The notes beneath the pieces were generated by a model that was given only the letters and a program-made list of their open reading frames with translations, ran no database searches and had not been told where the DNA came from. Below are positions 14,479-24,935 of a stretch of DNA of 64,000 bases, one piece after another (within the stretch, counting starts at the first letter, position 1; the number at the start of each line of letters is the position of its first letter). The translations under genes were made by a program, and so were the position numbers. The stretch comes from Stenotrophomonas sp. BIGb0135 (GTDB taxonomy: Bacteria > Pseudomonadota > Gammaproteobacteria > Xanthomonadales > Xanthomonadaceae). The stretch covers positions 806,001 through 870,000 of the forward strand of contig NZ_JANUDX010000001.1 of NCBI RefSeq assembly GCF_024810105.1, read 5' to 3'.

Positions 14479-16194
14479 TCAGCGGCTGCCGTTGTCTTCC
14501 TGCAGTTCTTTCTTGAACGGGATGTCCGGCGGCGGCCGCGCGACGGCCGGCTGATCCTGCATGTTCGGGTCGCTCAGGCCGCAGCCGCCACCGAACTGCA
14601 GGATCGAGACCACGCAGGAAATGGACGAGCTGGTGCCCGGGATCGGGATTTCCACCGCCTTGATGCCCTTGCGGACCCACTCGGCCAGCAACGATTCGTT
14701 GGGCGCCCAGTACTTGTCGAACGACGTCGGCGTGTAGTCGTACGGCGGACGCTTGAGCCAGGTCCCCGATTGCGCGATGCGCTCCTTGGTCCAGCCATCC
14801 TTGTCACCGCCCGGCGCGCCGCGTTCGGTGTCGCCCTTGCCGTCCTGGCCGGGCACGCGCACGCTGCCGTCGGCATTGAACAGGCTGCCGCCGCTCTTGC
14901 CGGTGGCACTGACCGCGCGCCCGTTGAGGTCGGCATCCTGCGGATGGTTGGCCGCGCCCCAGTCGTCGCCACGCGTGGGCGTGGCCCAATCGCCGGGGTT
15001 CACCGCCGGACGGGCGGCGGGCGCCGCCGCGCGGGCCGTACTGGGTGACGGCGCCCGGCTGGCAGCGGGCGCGGTCGCCGTTGCGGTCGCCGCGCTGGAC
15101 GTGGGCGCCACCGGCGCCGGACGATCGGCCGGCGTGGGCACGCTGCGCTCGCGGACGGCCACCTGCGGTGTGCGGGGGGCCACGCTGACCTCGCGCTGCG
15201 GCACGCTGGCCATCGCTACCGACGGCGCGGTCACCGGCTGGATCTCACGCTCGCGCACCTGCAGGTCGCGCTGCGGCAGCGTCACCTCGACGCGCGGCCC
15301 GGGCACCGTCACCTGGGTAGCCGGCGCCTCGACCACGCTCACTTCGCGCTCGCGCACCGCCAGCTGCGGCGTGCGCAGCTGCGGGTCCAGCGGACGCGGC
15401 GTCGGCGTGCTGGGACGCGGTGTCGGCGCATCGACCACGGTGACTTGGCGCTCGATGACCTGCACGTCCTGCACCTGGCGCGGCACCACCCGCACCTCGG
15501 TACGCGGCACGCTGGTCGGGGGCACCACGAAATCGGTGGTGGCCTCGGCCACTTCGGTGGCCTGCACCGGCTGCTCCACCGGCGGGGTCGCCGGCGCCGG
15601 CTGCGGCTCGCTTGGCGGTGCGGCCTCGGCACGGGGCTGCGGCGCGGTGGCCACGGCGGTGGGACGCTCGGCGGCGGGGGTGGGCGGATGGGGCGGTGCG
15701 CTGGCCGCGGTCGGGGCAGCGGCGGCGGCCGGCGCGGGCTCGCCACCGCCGTCCTCCTGCGGGGTGCCGCGGCCGACCAGCTCGACCTGCATGCGCCCAC
15801 TTTCCCCACCCTGCTCCGGCTCGGTTGGCGGACGGATCAGCGCCACCCACAACAGCAAGGCGGCAAACACCACGTGCAGCAGCAGGCTGAGGGCCGCCGA
15901 GCTCCAGCGCATCCAGCGCTGGTCACGCGGTGCCGGGTCCCATCCCTGCCACAGCAGGCGCCGCACCGACTGCAGGAACCCCAGCTGCGGCAGCCGGCCA
16001 GGCGACCCGGGCAACGGGCGATCGATCAGCGTGGCGATGACCTCGCTGGAGCGGAACGGACGCGGCAAGGGGGTCAACGCGCGCAGCCAGAGGCCCCACC
16101 CGTAGGGGAGGCCCGTGGTTTTTTCGAGGATGCGCTTGTCCGGCTGGCGAGCCAGCAGCCAAGCGAGGATGTCGTCAGCCCGGCGCAGTGGCAC
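14479..16194 (-). CDS. Transmembrane repetitive protein
   Basis: A 571-residue protein known in xanthomonads as 'transmembrane repetitive protein'; its role is not established. Residues 1-95 are basic and cytoplasmic, and a single membrane helix follows ([20 protein letters not shown]). A long Pro/Ala-rich region to about residue 420 contains imperfect repeats of the type [30 protein letters not shown]. The C-terminal globular part has [13 protein letters not shown] and two cysteines. The TonB-like layout (N-anchor, Pro-rich spacer, periplasmic end) suggests it spans the periplasm. It starts 9 bases after nfuA. Confidence 0.75.
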   Translation of the reverse strand: MPLRRADDILAWLLARQPDKRILEKTTGLPYGWGLWLRALTPLPRPFRSSEVIATLIDRPLPGSPGRLPQLGFLQSVRRLLWQGWDPAPRDQRWMRWSSAALSLLLHVVFAALLLWVALIRPPTEPEQGGESGRMQVELVGRGTPQEDGGGEPAPAAAAAPTAASAPPHPPTPAAERPTAVATAPQPRAEAAPPSEPQPAPATPPVEQPVQATEVAEATTDFVVPPTSVPRTEVRVVPRQVQDVQVIERQVTVVDAPTPRPSTPTPRPLDPQLRTPQLAVREREVSVVEAPATQVTVPGPRVEVTLPQRDLQVREREIQPVTAPSVAMASVPQREVSVAPRTPQVAVRERSVPTPADRPAPVAPTSSAATATATAPAASRAPSPSTARAAAPAARPAVNPGDWATPTRGDDWGAANHPQDADLNGRAVSATGKSGGSLFNADGSVRVPGQDGKGDTERGAPGGDKDGWTKERIAQSGTWLKRPPYDYTPTSFDKYWAPNESLLAEWVRKGIKAVEIPIPGTSSSISCVVSILQFGGGCGLSDPNMQDQPAVARPPPDIPFKKELQEDNGSR

Positions 16195-16203
16195 GCAGCG
16201 CGA

Positions 16204-16803
16204 TCAGGCGGCCGTGCCGCGCGGGATGTACGGCGCGTTGCCACTGTCGTGGTCGGTCGCGTCGCGTACCGCGGTGATGCCGGGAACACGCCCCATCAGG
16301 GTCTTCTCGATGCCCTGCTTGAGGGTTACATCGGCCATGCCGCAGCCCTGGCAGCCGCCGCCGAAGCGCAGCAGCACCACGCCGTCGGCCGAGACTTCCT
16401 GCACGGCAACCTTGCCGCCATGCGAGGCCAGCTGCGGGTTCACTTCGTTTTCCACGACCCAGCGCACGCGTTCGACCAGCGAAGACGCGTCACCGGGCGC
16501 TTCGCCCTTGATCTTGGGCGCCTTGATGGTCAGCTGCTGGCCGCCGGCGGCATTGCTGACGATGTCGATGTCGGCCCCGTCGAGCCAGCCGACGCTGGGC
16601 GCATCGACGTACAGTGTGAAGCCGTCGCAGTCCACCGCCCACTCGTCACCGAGCAGTTCGGCGGGCTCGGCGAACTCCAGGCGGGCATCGGCGCGCGGGG
16701 TGCCCGCATCGACGGCGCTGAGACGCACGCCCATGCCGGGCACGCCCTCACGCTCGATCAGCTTGCGGAAATAGGTCTGGGCAGTGTCGGATATCTGGAT
16801 CAT
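16204..16803 (-). CDS. nfuA: Fe-S biogenesis protein NfuA
   Basis: A 199-residue carrier that delivers 4Fe-4S clusters to apoproteins. The N-terminal part is a degenerate A-type scaffold domain without its cysteines. The C-terminal Nfu domain holds the cluster-binding Cys151 and Cys154 in [14 protein letters not shown]. Length and architecture match E. coli NfuA. Start ATG at 16803, facing phhB across a 100-base divergent region. Confidence 0.95.
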   Translation of the reverse strand: MIQISDTAQTYFRKLIEREGVPGMGVRLSAVDAGTPRADARLEFAEPAELLGDEWAVDCDGFTLYVDAPSVGWLDGADIDIVSNAAGGQQLTIKAPKIKGEAPGDASSLVERVRWVVENEVNPQLASHGGKVAVQEVSADGVVLLRFGGGCQGCGMADVTLKQGIEKTLMGRVPGITAVRDATDHDSGNAPYIPRGTAA

Positions 16804-16905
16804 CGGGCTATTCTAGCCAATCACATGTTATGCGCTCATTCGGTTTATACACTGGCCGGCGCATCGTTCAGGCATCTTGCAAGAAGAAAGGGAGTGGAGG
16901 ATTTC

Positions 16906-17247
16906 ATGGCCGACCGGATTCCGCTGGCACAGGCCCGTTGCGTACCGCGCAAGGGCAGCGACCACAAGCTCGGCGAGGCCCGGGTAGCCGAGCTGCTGGC
17001 GCAGGTCCCGGGCTGGGAGCTGGCCGAGCACGGCCAGGCGCTCACCCGCACCTTCCGCTTCCAGGACTACCACCGGACCATGGCCTTCGTGAACGCCCTG
17101 GCCTGGGTGGCCCATCGCGAGGACCACCACCCCGACCTGGGCGTGCATTACGACCGTGCCGTGGTGCGCTTCTCCACCCACGACGTGGGCGGCCTGAGCG
17201 AAAACGACTTCATCTGTGCAGCCAAGGCTTCGGCCCTGACGGAGTGA
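16906..17247 (+). CDS. phhB: 4a-hydroxytetrahydrobiopterin dehydratase
   Basis: A 113-residue PCD/DCoH-family enzyme that recycles the pterin cofactor of phenylalanine hydroxylase. The active-site motif is REDHHPDL (residues 71-78), followed by [21 protein letters not shown], which is diagnostic. The ATG at 16906 has a GGAGTGGAGG ribosome site. The phenylalanine hydroxylase gene is not in this window. The next gene follows after 4 bases. Confidence 0.93.
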   Translation: MADRIPLAQARCVPRKGSDHKLGEARVAELLAQVPGWELAEHGQALTRTFRFQDYHRTMAFVNALAWVAHREDHHPDLGVHYDRAVVRFSTHDVGGLSENDFICAAKASALTE

Positions 17248-17251
17248 CCCC

Positions 17252-17668
17252 ATGAAACTGCAGACCCTCGTATTGTCCAGCATCGCCCTCGCCGCCTTGA
17301 GCGGCTGCAACCAACCCGCCGCCCCCGAGGCGCCGGTGGCCGCGCCCACCGACGTGGCCGCGGTGAAGACTCCGCCGCCGCAGTACCCGATCGAACTGGC
17401 CTGCCAGGGCATCGGCGGCACCAGCACGTTCAAGGTGGTGATCGCCGCCACCGGCAAGCCCAGCCAGGTGGCGCAGGTGAGCGGCAGCGGCAATGCCCAG
17501 CTCGACGAGCAGGCCCGCAAGGCAGTGGAAGGCTGGGAGTTCAAGGCCGCCACCCGCAATGGCCAGACCGTGTCCACCACCATCCAGGTGCCGGTGAGCT
17601 TCAATCCGCCGCAGCCCAAGCCCGACGAGTGCTTCGCGGTCGAAGAGCGGCTCCGCCGCGGCGGTTGA
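17252..17668 (+). CDS. Lipoprotein with TonB C-terminal-like domain
   Basis: A 138-residue lipoprotein with lipobox LSGC (Cys19). After a Pro/Ala linker, residues 45-125 form a TonB-C type domain: PPPQYPIELACQGIGGTSTF, then VVIAATGKPSQV, QLDEQARKAVEGWEFKAA and VPVSFNP. Four-base spacing to phhB suggests cotranscription. Its partner is unknown. It is not a complete TonB, since it lacks the membrane anchor and long Pro spacer. Confidence 0.8.
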   Translation: MKLQTLVLSSIALAALSGCNQPAAPEAPVAAPTDVAAVKTPPPQYPIELACQGIGGTSTFKVVIAATGKPSQVAQVSGSGNAQLDEQARKAVEGWEFKAATRNGQTVSTTIQVPVSFNPPQPKPDECFAVEERLRRGG

Positions 17669-17707
17669 TGCCCCCGTATTGAGGTCAGCCGCAGCCAGCC
17701 TCGCCTT

Positions 17708-17729
17708 CGCGCGCCCCACCCGGGGCGCG
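17708..17729 (+). terminator. Hairpin after the TonB-C lipoprotein gene
   Basis: A GCGCCCC / GGGGCGC stem about 40 bases after the lipoprotein stop and 30 bases before zupT. No T run follows, so termination is likely partial. Confidence 0.35.
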
Positions 17730-17757
17730 TTGCACTTCTACAAGGACGCTGTGGCAC

Positions 17758-18567
17758 ATGCTCGACATTTCCGCTGAACACGTCTGGGTCGCCCTTGGCG
17801 TGACCCTGGCCGCCGGCCTGGCCACGGGCCTGGGCAGCCTGATGGTGCTGTTCTCGCGCCGCCCCAATCCTCGCCTGCTGGCGTTCGGGCTGGCCTTCGC
17901 CGGCGGCGCGATGGTGTTCGTCTCGCTGACCGAGATCCTCAACAAGGCGATCGATTCGTTCACCCAGGCCTACGACGCCCGGCTGGGGTTCGCCTACGGC
18001 ACGGCCGCGTTCCTGGTCGGGGTACTGCTGATCGTGGTGATCGACCACCTGGTGCCCAACCCGCACGAGAGCCTGGACAAGCAGGACCCGCTGTTCCGCG
18101 ACAACAACAAGGCCTACATCAAGCGGGTCGGCATGCTGACCGCGATCGCGATCACCGCGCACAACTTCCCCGAGGGCCTGGCCACCTTCTTCGCCACCCT
18201 GGAAAGCCCGGCGGTGGGCATGCCGCTGGCCTTCGCGATCGCCATCCACAACATCCCCGAGGGCATCGCGATCGCGGTGCCGGTGTATTTCGCCACGCAG
18301 AACAAAGGGTACGCATTCGGGGCCAGCCTGCTGTCCGGCCTGGCCGAGCCGATCGGCGCGGCGATCGGCTATTTCGCCCTGTCGGGCATGCTCAACCACG
18401 CCACCTTCGGCTGGGTGTTCGGCCTGATCTCCGGGGTGATGGTGTTCCTGGCCCTGGACGAACTGCTGCCGGCGGCCAAGCGTTACGCCAAGGGCCACGA
18501 GACCGTGTACGGGCTGGTGGCGGGGATGGGCAGCCTGGCGATCAGCCTGGTGCTGTTCAAATGGTGA
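17758..18567 (+). CDS. zupT: Zinc transporter ZupT (ZIP family)
   Basis: A 269-residue inner-membrane importer of Zn2+ and other divalent metals with about eight helices. The metal-path motifs HNFPEGLATF (TM4) and HNIPEGIAIAVPVY (TM5) carry the conserved His, Pro and Glu residues. LSGLAEPIGA follows as in ZupT. The start ATG at 17758 has AAGGACG upstream. No Zur-like operator was obvious by eye. Confidence 0.93.
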   Translation: MLDISAEHVWVALGVTLAAGLATGLGSLMVLFSRRPNPRLLAFGLAFAGGAMVFVSLTEILNKAIDSFTQAYDARLGFAYGTAAFLVGVLLIVVIDHLVPNPHESLDKQDPLFRDNNKAYIKRVGMLTAIAITAHNFPEGLATFFATLESPAVGMPLAFAIAIHNIPEGIAIAVPVYFATQNKGYAFGASLLSGLAEPIGAAIGYFALSGMLNHATFGWVFGLISGVMVFLALDELLPAAKRYAKGHETVYGLVAGMGSLAISLVLFKW

Positions 18568-18609
18568 GCCGGAACCGGCGCTGGCGCCGGCCGGCAGGAC
18601 CGGGCGCGG

Positions 18610-19587
18610 TTACTTCAGGCGGTTGAGGACCTCGACCAGTTCATCGGCCAGCGGCGCGTTGAGCAGGTACGGGGTGCGACCGTCATCCAGGGCGAACTCC
18701 AGCGTGGCCGCATGCAGGAACAGGCGCTTGAGCCCGATCTGCTCGCGCAGCCGCTTGTTGACGTCCGGATCGCCGTACTTGTCATCAGCGGCCACCGGGT
18801 GGCCCAGGTGCTGGGCATGCACGCGGATCTGGTGGGTGCGCCCGGTTTCGATACGCACCTCGCAGTAGGAATGGCCGCCCTTGCGCTCCAGCACGCTGAA
18901 GTGGCTGATCGACGCCTTGCCGATCGGGTTGACCTGGACATGGCGCTCGCCCCCCTGGCGCAGCCCCACGTGCAGCGGGGCATCCACGGTCATGGTGCCG
19001 TCGGGCATCCGCCCGACCAGCAGGGTCAGGTAGCGCTTGCGGATGCCGGCGCCGTGGTCTTCACGCAGCAGCGCCTGCAGCTCACTCAAGGCCGAGCGCT
19101 TCTTGGCCACGATCAACAGACCCGAGGTATCGCGGTCCAGGCGGTGCACCAGCTCCAGGGTCTTGCCCGGGCGCAGCGCACGCAGGGTCTCGATGGCGCC
19201 GAAGCTGATCCCGCTGCCCCCGTGGCTGGCCACGCCTGATGGCTTGTTCAGTGCCAGCAGCCGATCGTCCTCGAATACGATGGCATCTTCCAGGCGCTTC
19301 ATGAATGCGGCGGGCGGGCCGGCCTTGTCTCCTTCCTCAGTGAGACGAACCGGCGGCACCCGCACCTCGTCGCCCGGCTCGAGCTTGCGCTCGGCCTTGG
19401 CGCGGCCGCCGTTGACCCGCACCTGGCCGCTGCGCACCAGCTTGTAGATCAGGCTGCGCGGTGCACCCTTGAGCTGGCCGAGCAGGAAGTTGTCCAGGCG
19501 TTGCCCGGCGCGATCGGCCGGGACAGTGATGATACGTACGCTGGTCATGGCTTCAGCGGCTTTGGGGGGGGGCTCGGTAACGGTCAT
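18610..19587 (-). CDS. rluC: 23S rRNA pseudouridine synthase RluC
   Basis: A 325-residue enzyme that makes pseudouridines at 955, 2504 and 2580 of 23S rRNA (E. coli numbering). It has an N-terminal S4 RNA-binding domain (about residues 27-90: RLDNFL ... VNG) and the RluA-type catalytic domain with Asp151 in HRLDRDTSGL. The C-terminal RTHQIRVHAQHLGHPV motif completes the family signature. It is transcribed divergently from rne, the same arrangement as in many gammaproteobacteria. Confidence 0.93.
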   Translation of the reverse strand: MTVTEPPPKAAEAMTSVRIITVPADRAGQRLDNFLLGQLKGAPRSLIYKLVRSGQVRVNGGRAKAERKLEPGDEVRVPPVRLTEEGDKAGPPAAFMKRLEDAIVFEDDRLLALNKPSGVASHGGSGISFGAIETLRALRPGKTLELVHRLDRDTSGLLIVAKKRSALSELQALLREDHGAGIRKRYLTLLVGRMPDGTMTVDAPLHVGLRQGGERHVQVNPIGKASISHFSVLERKGGHSYCEVRIETGRTHQIRVHAQHLGHPVAADDKYGDPDVNKRLREQIGLKRLFLHAATLEFALDDGRTPYLLNAPLADELVEVLNRLK

Positions 19588-19994
19588 TGGCCTTTTATTC
19601 TGTTACACTCGGCGGGCGAGATAAGGGATTGATTTCGTTGGAAGTTGCTCTGGGCCAGAAGCCCGACTTCCCGCGATTCCGGCACAGTGCGCAGCCACCG
19701 CCCCCGGGGCGGCCATGTTAGCGGCTCACCGGCGGTCCCGGCCATCGCCGGATGCCTGACAAGCGTCTGTGCTGAAAAAACATGTCCCTGTGGCGCTCCA
19801 GCCTGTCTGACAGCTGCCTCCGGCCCGTTACACCCAAACCAAAACAAAATGAAGCGCTCCCGCGGCCTGCCGTGGTGTCGTAGCGCTGGAAACCCAAGCC
19901 GCCCTCCCCGCGCCTGCGCGATGGGCGTCGAAGCGTGACCAGAAGCGAAACCCCATGGCGTTCCGCGCGGTAGCAGCGCGCGAGGAACGCAAGA
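19588..19994. other. Long divergent rluC-rne region with rne leader
   Basis: A 407-base region without a credible gene. It must contain both promoters; an AT-rich stretch at 19592-19606 next to rluC is a candidate. Several GC-rich inverted segments (for example around 19695-19760) could fold. Long structured leaders are known to let RNase E regulate its own mRNA, so a similar role is plausible here. I could not assign boxes or a start site. Confidence 0.5.
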
Positions 19995-22900
19995 ATGAAG
20001 CGAATGCTGATCAATGCCACGCAGGCTGAAGAGCTGCGGGTAGCCATCGTGGATGGCCAGACGCTGTACGACATCGACATCGAACAGCCGTCCAAGGAAC
20101 AGAAGAAGTCGAACATCTACAAGGGCCGCATCACGCGCCTTGAGCCGTCGCTGGAAGCGGCCTTCGTCGAGTACGGGGCCGACCGCCACGGCTTCCTGCC
20201 GCTGAAGGAAATCTCCCGCGATTACTTCCAGGCTGGCGTCGACCCGAACAAGGCCGGCATCCGCGAGCTGTTGCGCGAGGGCCAGGAAGTGGTGGTCCAG
20301 GTGGACAAGGAAGAGCGTGGCAACAAGGGCGCCGCCCTGACCACGTTCATCTCCCTGGCTGGCCGCTACATGGTGCTGATGCCGAACTCGCCCACCGCCG
20401 GTGGCGTGTCGCGTCGCATCGAGGGCGAAGACCGCGCCGCGCTGAAGGAAGCGCTGGACAAGCTGAACATCCCCGACGACATGGGCGTGATCATCCGCAC
20501 CGCCGGCGTCGGCCGCGATGCCGAAGAGCTGCAGTGGGACCTGGATTACCTGCTGCAGGTGTGGAAGTCGATCGCCGAAGCGGCGCTGACCAAGCCGGCC
20601 GCGTTCCTGATCTACCAGGAGTCGCGCCTGATCGTGCGTGCCCTGCGTGACTACCTGCGCTCGGATGTCGGCGAGATCCTGGTCGATACTCAGGAGTTGT
20701 ACGACACCGCCCGCGAGTTCATGCAGCAGGTGATGCCGCAGACCCTGCGCAAGCTCAAGCACTACACCGACGACATCCCGCTGTTCAACCGCTTCCAGAT
20801 CGAATCGCAGATCGAAGGCGCGTATGAGCGCAACGTGCGCCTGCCGTCGGGCGGCTCGATCGTGGTCGACCAGACCGAAGCGCTGACCGCCATCGACGTC
20901 AATTCCTCGCGCGCCACCAAGGGCAGCGACATCGAGGACACCGCCTTCCAGACCAACCTGGAAGCGGCCGAAGAAGTGGCCCGCCAGCTGCGCCTGCGCG
21001 ACCTGGGCGGCCTGGTGGTCATCGATTTCATCGACATGGCCTCCAACAAGCACCAGCGTGAAGTCGAGAACCGCCTGCAGAACGCGCTCAAGTACGACCG
21101 TGCGCGCGTGCAGCTGGGCCGCATCTCGCGCTTCGGCCTGATGGAAATGAGCCGCCAGCGCCTGCGTCCGAGCCTGGGCGAATCCAGCCAGATCGTGTGC
21201 CCGCGTTGCGACGGCCATGGCCGCATGCGCAGCGTGGAGTCGCTGTCGCTGTCGATCATCCGCGTGGCCGAAGAGCATGCGATGAAGGAGAACACCGGGC
21301 AGGTGCTGGTCCAGGCCCCGGTCGAGATCGCCAACTACCTGCTCAACGAGAAGCGCAGCGCGCTGCGCGAGATCGAACAGCGCCATGACGCGCCGATCGT
21401 GATCGTCGCCGACGAGCAGCTGCACACCCCGCACTACGAAGTGACCCGCCTGCGCGAGAACGAGCTGGGCGAAGAAAGCGGCAAGCCGAGCTACCAGCGC
21501 GGCACGCCGCGCAAGCTGCCGGTGCACGCCCTGACCAAGGCCCAGCTGAACATCCCGGTCGCCCCGGTGGTGACCCAGGTCAAGCACAGCCAGCCCGCTC
21601 CGGTGCGCGACGTTCCGGAACCCGAAGCCGCACCGGCGCCGGTCGCGCCTGTCGTGGTGGCCGCCCCGGCCGCCACTGGCGTGGTCGGCTGGCTCAAGCG
21701 CATCTTCGGTGGCGAACCGGCCCCGGCCGCCGCACCGCAGCCGAGCGCCCGCCCGGCCCAGGATGGCAACCGCAACAATCGCAACAAGGATCGCAACAAG
21801 GACCGCAACGGTCGTCGCGACGAGCGCGGTGAGCGCGGCGGCAACGGCCAGAGCCAAGGCCAGGGCCAGGGCCAGGGTCGTGGCAACAAGGACCGCGGTG
21901 AGCGTGGCGAACGTGGCGGCAAGAACGAGCGCCGCGACGAGCGTCGCCAGGACGTGGCCGCACCGGTGGCCGGCAACGCCGCCCAGGTGCAGGCACCGGG
22001 CCAGGGCAAGCCACGCGGTGAGCAGCAGCCCAAGCCGCCGCGCAATGAGCAGCAGCAGCCGAAGTTGAAGCAGAAGCAGAATCCGCCGCAGGGCAAGCCG
22101 CAGCAGGCAGACGGCGAGAAGCCGGCCCGCCAGCCGCAGGCCGACGCGCCGAAGCCGGTCAACACCGCACCGGTCACCGACGCGGCCGTGGTCGCCGCTG
22201 CTGCCGTCGGCGTTGCCGAGGCGGTGGCGCCGAAGGCACCGACGCTGGACAACGACGCAGCGACTGCCGCGGTCGCTGGCGATGAGGCAGTGCTGGCCGC
22301 CGATGCCGGCGAGCAGACCGATGCCCCAGGCAACGGCGACGACGCCAATGGCGAAGGCGGCTCGCGTCGCCGTCGCGGCCGTCGCGGTGGCCGTCGTCGT
22401 CGTCGCGGCAACGGTGACGCCGCTGCCGGCGGCGATGGACTGAGCGATGACAACGGTCTGGACGATGAGTCCGACGAGCAGGACGGCGAGCAGGACGGTG
22501 GCGATACCGTCCAGGCCGAGCGTGCCGTGGCCAACAACGGCCAGCCGCAGCCGGAGTTTGAATTCGACGATGAAACCGGCTCCGCGCCGGCTGCCGCACC
22601 GGTCCAGGCCCCGCGCCCGGCCCCGGTGGCTGCCGTCGCCGCCGCCGCGCCGCTGGCAGTGGTCAGCAGCCCCGTGGTGACCGCCGGTCACGCCGAGGCC
22701 AGCCCGGCCGCGGAAGCCGCCACGCCGTCCTACACCGACCGCGTGCCGTTCGTGGAATCGCCGACGCCGGCGCCGGCCGTGGTCGCGACGCCGAAGGCCG
22801 TCGAAGCCGCCCCGGTGGTGGAAACCCCGAAGGCTGTCGAAGCCGCTCCGGTCGTTGAAACCCCGAAGGCTGTCGAAGCCGCTCCGGTGGTTGAAGCCCC

Positions 22901-23426
22901 GAAGGCCGTCGAAGCCGCCCCGGTGGTTGAAACCCCGAAGGCTGTCGAAGCTGCCCCGGTCGTGGAAACCCCGAAGGCTGCCGAAGCTGCTCCGGTCGTG
23001 GAAACCCCGAAGGCTGTCGAAGCCGCTCCGGTCGTGGAAGCCCCGAAGGCCGTCGAAGCTGCCCCGGTCGTGGAAACCCCGAAGCCTGTCGACGCCGCCC
23101 CGGTGGTCGACGCGGCACCGGTGGCCACCGATGCAGGCCAGCAGGCCCGTCCGGTCCAGTCGAGCATGCTCGATGCGGTCGACCCGATCCCGGCCGCGCC
23201 GGAGAAGGTGGCACCGGCAGCGCCGGTGGCACGCGTCGAAGCCGCTCCGGCTGCCCCGGTGGTGCACAACGGCCAGCTGTTCGGCAGCGCCGCCAGCGAC
23301 GCCCCGGCCAGCACCGATGCCGCCGCCCACGCGGCGCAGGCCGAGGCGCGCGAGGACATCCCCACCGATGTCGCGCAGGCCGATGAAGACGCCAAGCAGG
23401 ATCAGGACAAGAACGACAAGGCCTGA
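19995..23426 (+). CDS. rne: Ribonuclease E
   Basis: An 1143-residue endoribonuclease for mRNA decay and rRNA/tRNA processing and the scaffold of the degradosome. The catalytic half (about 1-510) has the S1 domain ([20 protein letters not shown]), the 5' sensor, DNase-like motifs TAIDVNSSR and [10 protein letters not shown] holding the metal-binding aspartates, and the Zn-link CPRCDGHG near residue 402. The C-terminal half is disordered: a membrane-targeting helix [12 protein letters not shown] (about 565), an Arg/Asn-rich RNA-binding stretch (590-660), an Arg-rich patch near 795 and nine tandem 12-residue repeats (about 933-1040). Start ATG at 19995 with GAGGAAC upstream. Confidence 0.95.
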   Translation: MKRMLINATQAEELRVAIVDGQTLYDIDIEQPSKEQKKSNIYKGRITRLEPSLEAAFVEYGADRHGFLPLKEISRDYFQAGVDPNKAGIRELLREGQEVVVQVDKEERGNKGAALTTFISLAGRYMVLMPNSPTAGGVSRRIEGEDRAALKEALDKLNIPDDMGVIIRTAGVGRDAEELQWDLDYLLQVWKSIAEAALTKPAAFLIYQESRLIVRALRDYLRSDVGEILVDTQELYDTAREFMQQVMPQTLRKLKHYTDDIPLFNRFQIESQIEGAYERNVRLPSGGSIVVDQTEALTAIDVNSSRATKGSDIEDTAFQTNLEAAEEVARQLRLRDLGGLVVIDFIDMASNKHQREVENRLQNALKYDRARVQLGRISRFGLMEMSRQRLRPSLGESSQIVCPRCDGHGRMRSVESLSLSIIRVAEEHAMKENTGQVLVQAPVEIANYLLNEKRSALREIEQRHDAPIVIVADEQLHTPHYEVTRLRENELGEESGKPSYQRGTPRKLPVHALTKAQLNIPVAPVVTQVKHSQPAPVRDVPEPEAAPAPVAPVVVAAPAATGVVGWLKRIFGGEPAPAAAPQPSARPAQDGNRNNRNKDRNKDRNGRRDERGERGGNGQSQGQGQGQGRGNKDRGERGERGGKNERRDERRQDVAAPVAGNAAQVQAPGQGKPRGEQQPKPPRNEQQQPKLKQKQNPPQGKPQQADGEKPARQPQADAPKPVNTAPVTDAAVVAAAAVGVAEAVAPKAPTLDNDAATAAVAGDEAVLAADAGEQTDAPGNGDDANGEGGSRRRRGRRGGRRRRRGNGDAAAGGDGLSDDNGLDDESDEQDGEQDGGDTVQAERAVANNGQPQPEFEFDDETGSAPAAAPVQAPRPAPVAAVAAAAPLAVVSSPVVTAGHAEASPAAEAATPSYTDRVPFVESPTPAPAVVATPKAVEAAPVVETPKAVEAAPVVETPKAVEAAPVVEAPKAVEAAPVVETPKAVEAAPVVETPKAAEAAPVVETPKAVEAAPVVEAPKAVEAAPVVETPKPVDAAPVVDAAPVATDAGQQARPVQSSMLDAVDPIPAAPEKVAPAAPVARVEAAPAAPVVHNGQLFGSAASDAPASTDAAAHAAQAEAREDIPTDVAQADEDAKQDQDKNDKA
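22791..23114 (+). repeat. Nine tandem 36-bp repeats inside rne
   Basis: Each unit encodes [12 protein letters not shown] or a close variant (one [12 protein letters not shown], the last [12 protein letters not shown]). The DNA copies differ mostly at third positions, so the array is old enough to have diverged silently yet keeps its protein pattern. Copy number is likely to differ between strains. Confidence 0.9.
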
Positions 23427-23448
23427 TCCGCCACGCGTCACGTAGTAC

Positions 23449-23476
23449 CAGACAGCGGCCTTCGGGCCGCTGTCTG
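23449..23476 (+). terminator. UUCG-capped hairpin after rne
   Basis: CAGACAGCGGCC-TTCG-GGCCGCTGTCTG is a perfect 12-bp stem with an extra-stable UUCG tetraloop, about 22 bases after the rne stop. No T run follows. It may protect the 3' end or end transcription partially. Confidence 0.65.
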
Positions 23477-23513
23477 CATGTGGAGCATGGCGTGGCTGTG
23501 GCATGCTCGGCGC

Positions 23514-23933
23514 ATGGATCGACACGCGCGCCTCATGCCGTGCATCGCGATGCTGGCGGTGCTGTCGGCCTGCCAGCCCGCCCCTGCGCCACTCAGTGAC
23601 GCGGCCATCCGGGTGCGCGATGCCGCGCCGGAGGATCTCTTCGTGGGTCGGCTCGCGGGTGTGGACGTTGAACTGCTGGTGCAGGACTGCAAGGTGTTCC
23701 GGGTCACGCGCGGCCCCGAACAGGCCGTCACCCTCACCGAGGTGCTGGCACCGCCGCCCTACCCGTTTTTCAGCAGTTGCGATCGACAGTCAATGCGCCA
23801 CGAAGACGGCACGGTGATCGCGGTGCTGGGGCGCATGGCAGTGGGTGCGGGAGGCTGCTGCGCCACGGGCGGCACCTGGCGCACCCGCGATGGCGTGACC
23901 TGGGAGAAGATCAGCGAGCACGCGATTCCGTAA
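23514..23933 (+). CDS. Small lipoprotein of unknown function
   Basis: A 139-residue protein with a lipoprotein signal: LAVLSAC with Cys20. The mature part carries cysteines at DCKVF, SSCDR and GGCCATGG and a repeated GGTW/GVTW-like end. I chose ATG at 23514 because it begins the basic n-region (MDRHARLMP); in-frame ATGs upstream at 23478 and 23490 are less suitable. No family recognised. Confidence 0.6.
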   Translation: MDRHARLMPCIAMLAVLSACQPAPAPLSDAAIRVRDAAPEDLFVGRLAGVDVELLVQDCKVFRVTRGPEQAVTLTEVLAPPPYPFFSSCDRQSMRHEDGTVIAVLGRMAVGAGGCCATGGTWRTRDGVTWEKISEHAIP

Positions 23934-24005
23934 CGGGGCCGGTCGCGCGCTTCCGGCGCAGGTTCGCCGCGCATAGCGTGGCGCTGGCGCTGCCGCAGGA
24001 GCGGC

Positions 24006-24935
24006 TCAGGGCGTGGTGGCAGCCGGGCTGCCCGGGCTGGGCGCGAACTGCAGGCGCGTCCATACGCCGTAGTGGTCCGAGGCCCAGCGGCCGTCGGCGT
24101 AGGGCTGGTCGAACAGGATTTTGGCCTCGCGTGCGAGCAGCCGGTCCTGCTGGAAGAAGATGTGGTCGATGCGCGACGGCGCGTCGTAGTAGTGGCGGTT
24201 GAGCGTACTGACCTGGGCCAGTTCGTTGTTGACGTGCACGCTGCCGAAACTGTCGCCGTACTGGTTGCGCAGCGCGCTCAGGTCACCGGCATCGACCAGC
24301 GCGTTGAAGTCGCCGGCGATCACCACCGGCGCGGTGCCGGCGGTGCTGGCGATGAACGCCAGCAGGTCGGCCACCTGCTCGCCTCGGATGCGGCTGCCGC
24401 TGTCGTCCGAGCGTTCGTTGAGGTGGGTGGCATACACGTTGACCGGCTGGCCGTCGACGTCGATGCGCAGGTGCGCCACGGTGCGGTAGTCGCCGCGCGG
24501 GGCCAGCAGGTGCTCGTTGCGCGCCAGCACCGGGCGCCGGGTCAGCAGGGCGTTGCCGTAACGCTTGAAGCGGCCCGGCGGGTCGGTGGAGACGAACTGG
24601 TAGTCGTAGCCCAGCTTGCGCGCCAGCCACGCGGCCTGGTTGCGCACATGGGGCTTCTGGATCACTTCCTGCAGCGCGATCGCATCCGGGCGCAGCGCCA
24701 GCAGTTCGCGCAGGATCACCTTGCGCCGTGCCGGCCAGTCCTCGCGGTCGTGGTGCAGGTTGAAGGTGACCATGCTCATGCCCGGGGCGGCGCTGGCCAC
24801 GGCCGACGGCGGCGCAGGCGTGACCGCCGCAGCGGCCTGCCCGGCCGCGTGCGCCGCGCCTGCCAGCAGCGAAGCCAGCAGCACGCCATGGACAAAGGCA
24901 CGACGCAGGCGTGCAGGCGGGGACGCGGTCGACAT
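24006..24935 (-). CDS. Secreted EEP-family hydrolase (endonuclease/exonuclease/phosphatase fold)
   Basis: A 309-residue protein with a signal peptide (GVLLASLLAGAAHAA). All EEP metal/catalytic motifs are present: VTFNLHH, ALQEV, YATHLNERSDDSGSRIRGEQ, IAGDFNAL, RIDHIFF and SDHYGVW. Family members are nucleases, phosphatases, phospholipases or phosphodiesterases. Its ATG at 24935 overlaps the TAA of the glycosidase gene by one base (TAATG). It is therefore part of the glucan operon and could act on a phosphate-bearing substituent of the sugar. Substrate is inferred, not shown. Confidence 0.85.
   Translation of the reverse strand: MSTASPPARLRRAFVHGVLLASLLAGAAHAAGQAAAAVTPAPPSAVASAAPGMSMVTFNLHHDREDWPARRKVILRELLALRPDAIALQEVIQKPHVRNQAAWLARKLGYDYQFVSTDPPGRFKRYGNALLTRRPVLARNEHLLAPRGDYRTVAHLRIDVDGQPVNVYATHLNERSDDSGSRIRGEQVADLLAFIASTAGTAPVVIAGDFNALVDAGDLSALRNQYGDSFGSVHVNNELAQVSTLNRHYYDAPSRIDHIFFQQDRLLAREAKILFDQPYADGRWASDHYGVWTRLQFAPSPGSPAATTP

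Noticed and set aside
19563..19572. A run of nine G near the rluC start as a phase-variation tract
   Set aside because: It encodes in-frame Pro codons in the variable N-terminus. The conserved S4 domain would also be reachable from the internal ATG, so there is no evidence of switching.
19584..23525. A 1,313-codon open frame on the minus strand opposite rne
   Set aside because: It is a shadow of RNase E codon bias in high-GC DNA. Its His/Arg/Leu-rich repetitive translation has no domain, and the plus-strand frame is clearly RNase E.
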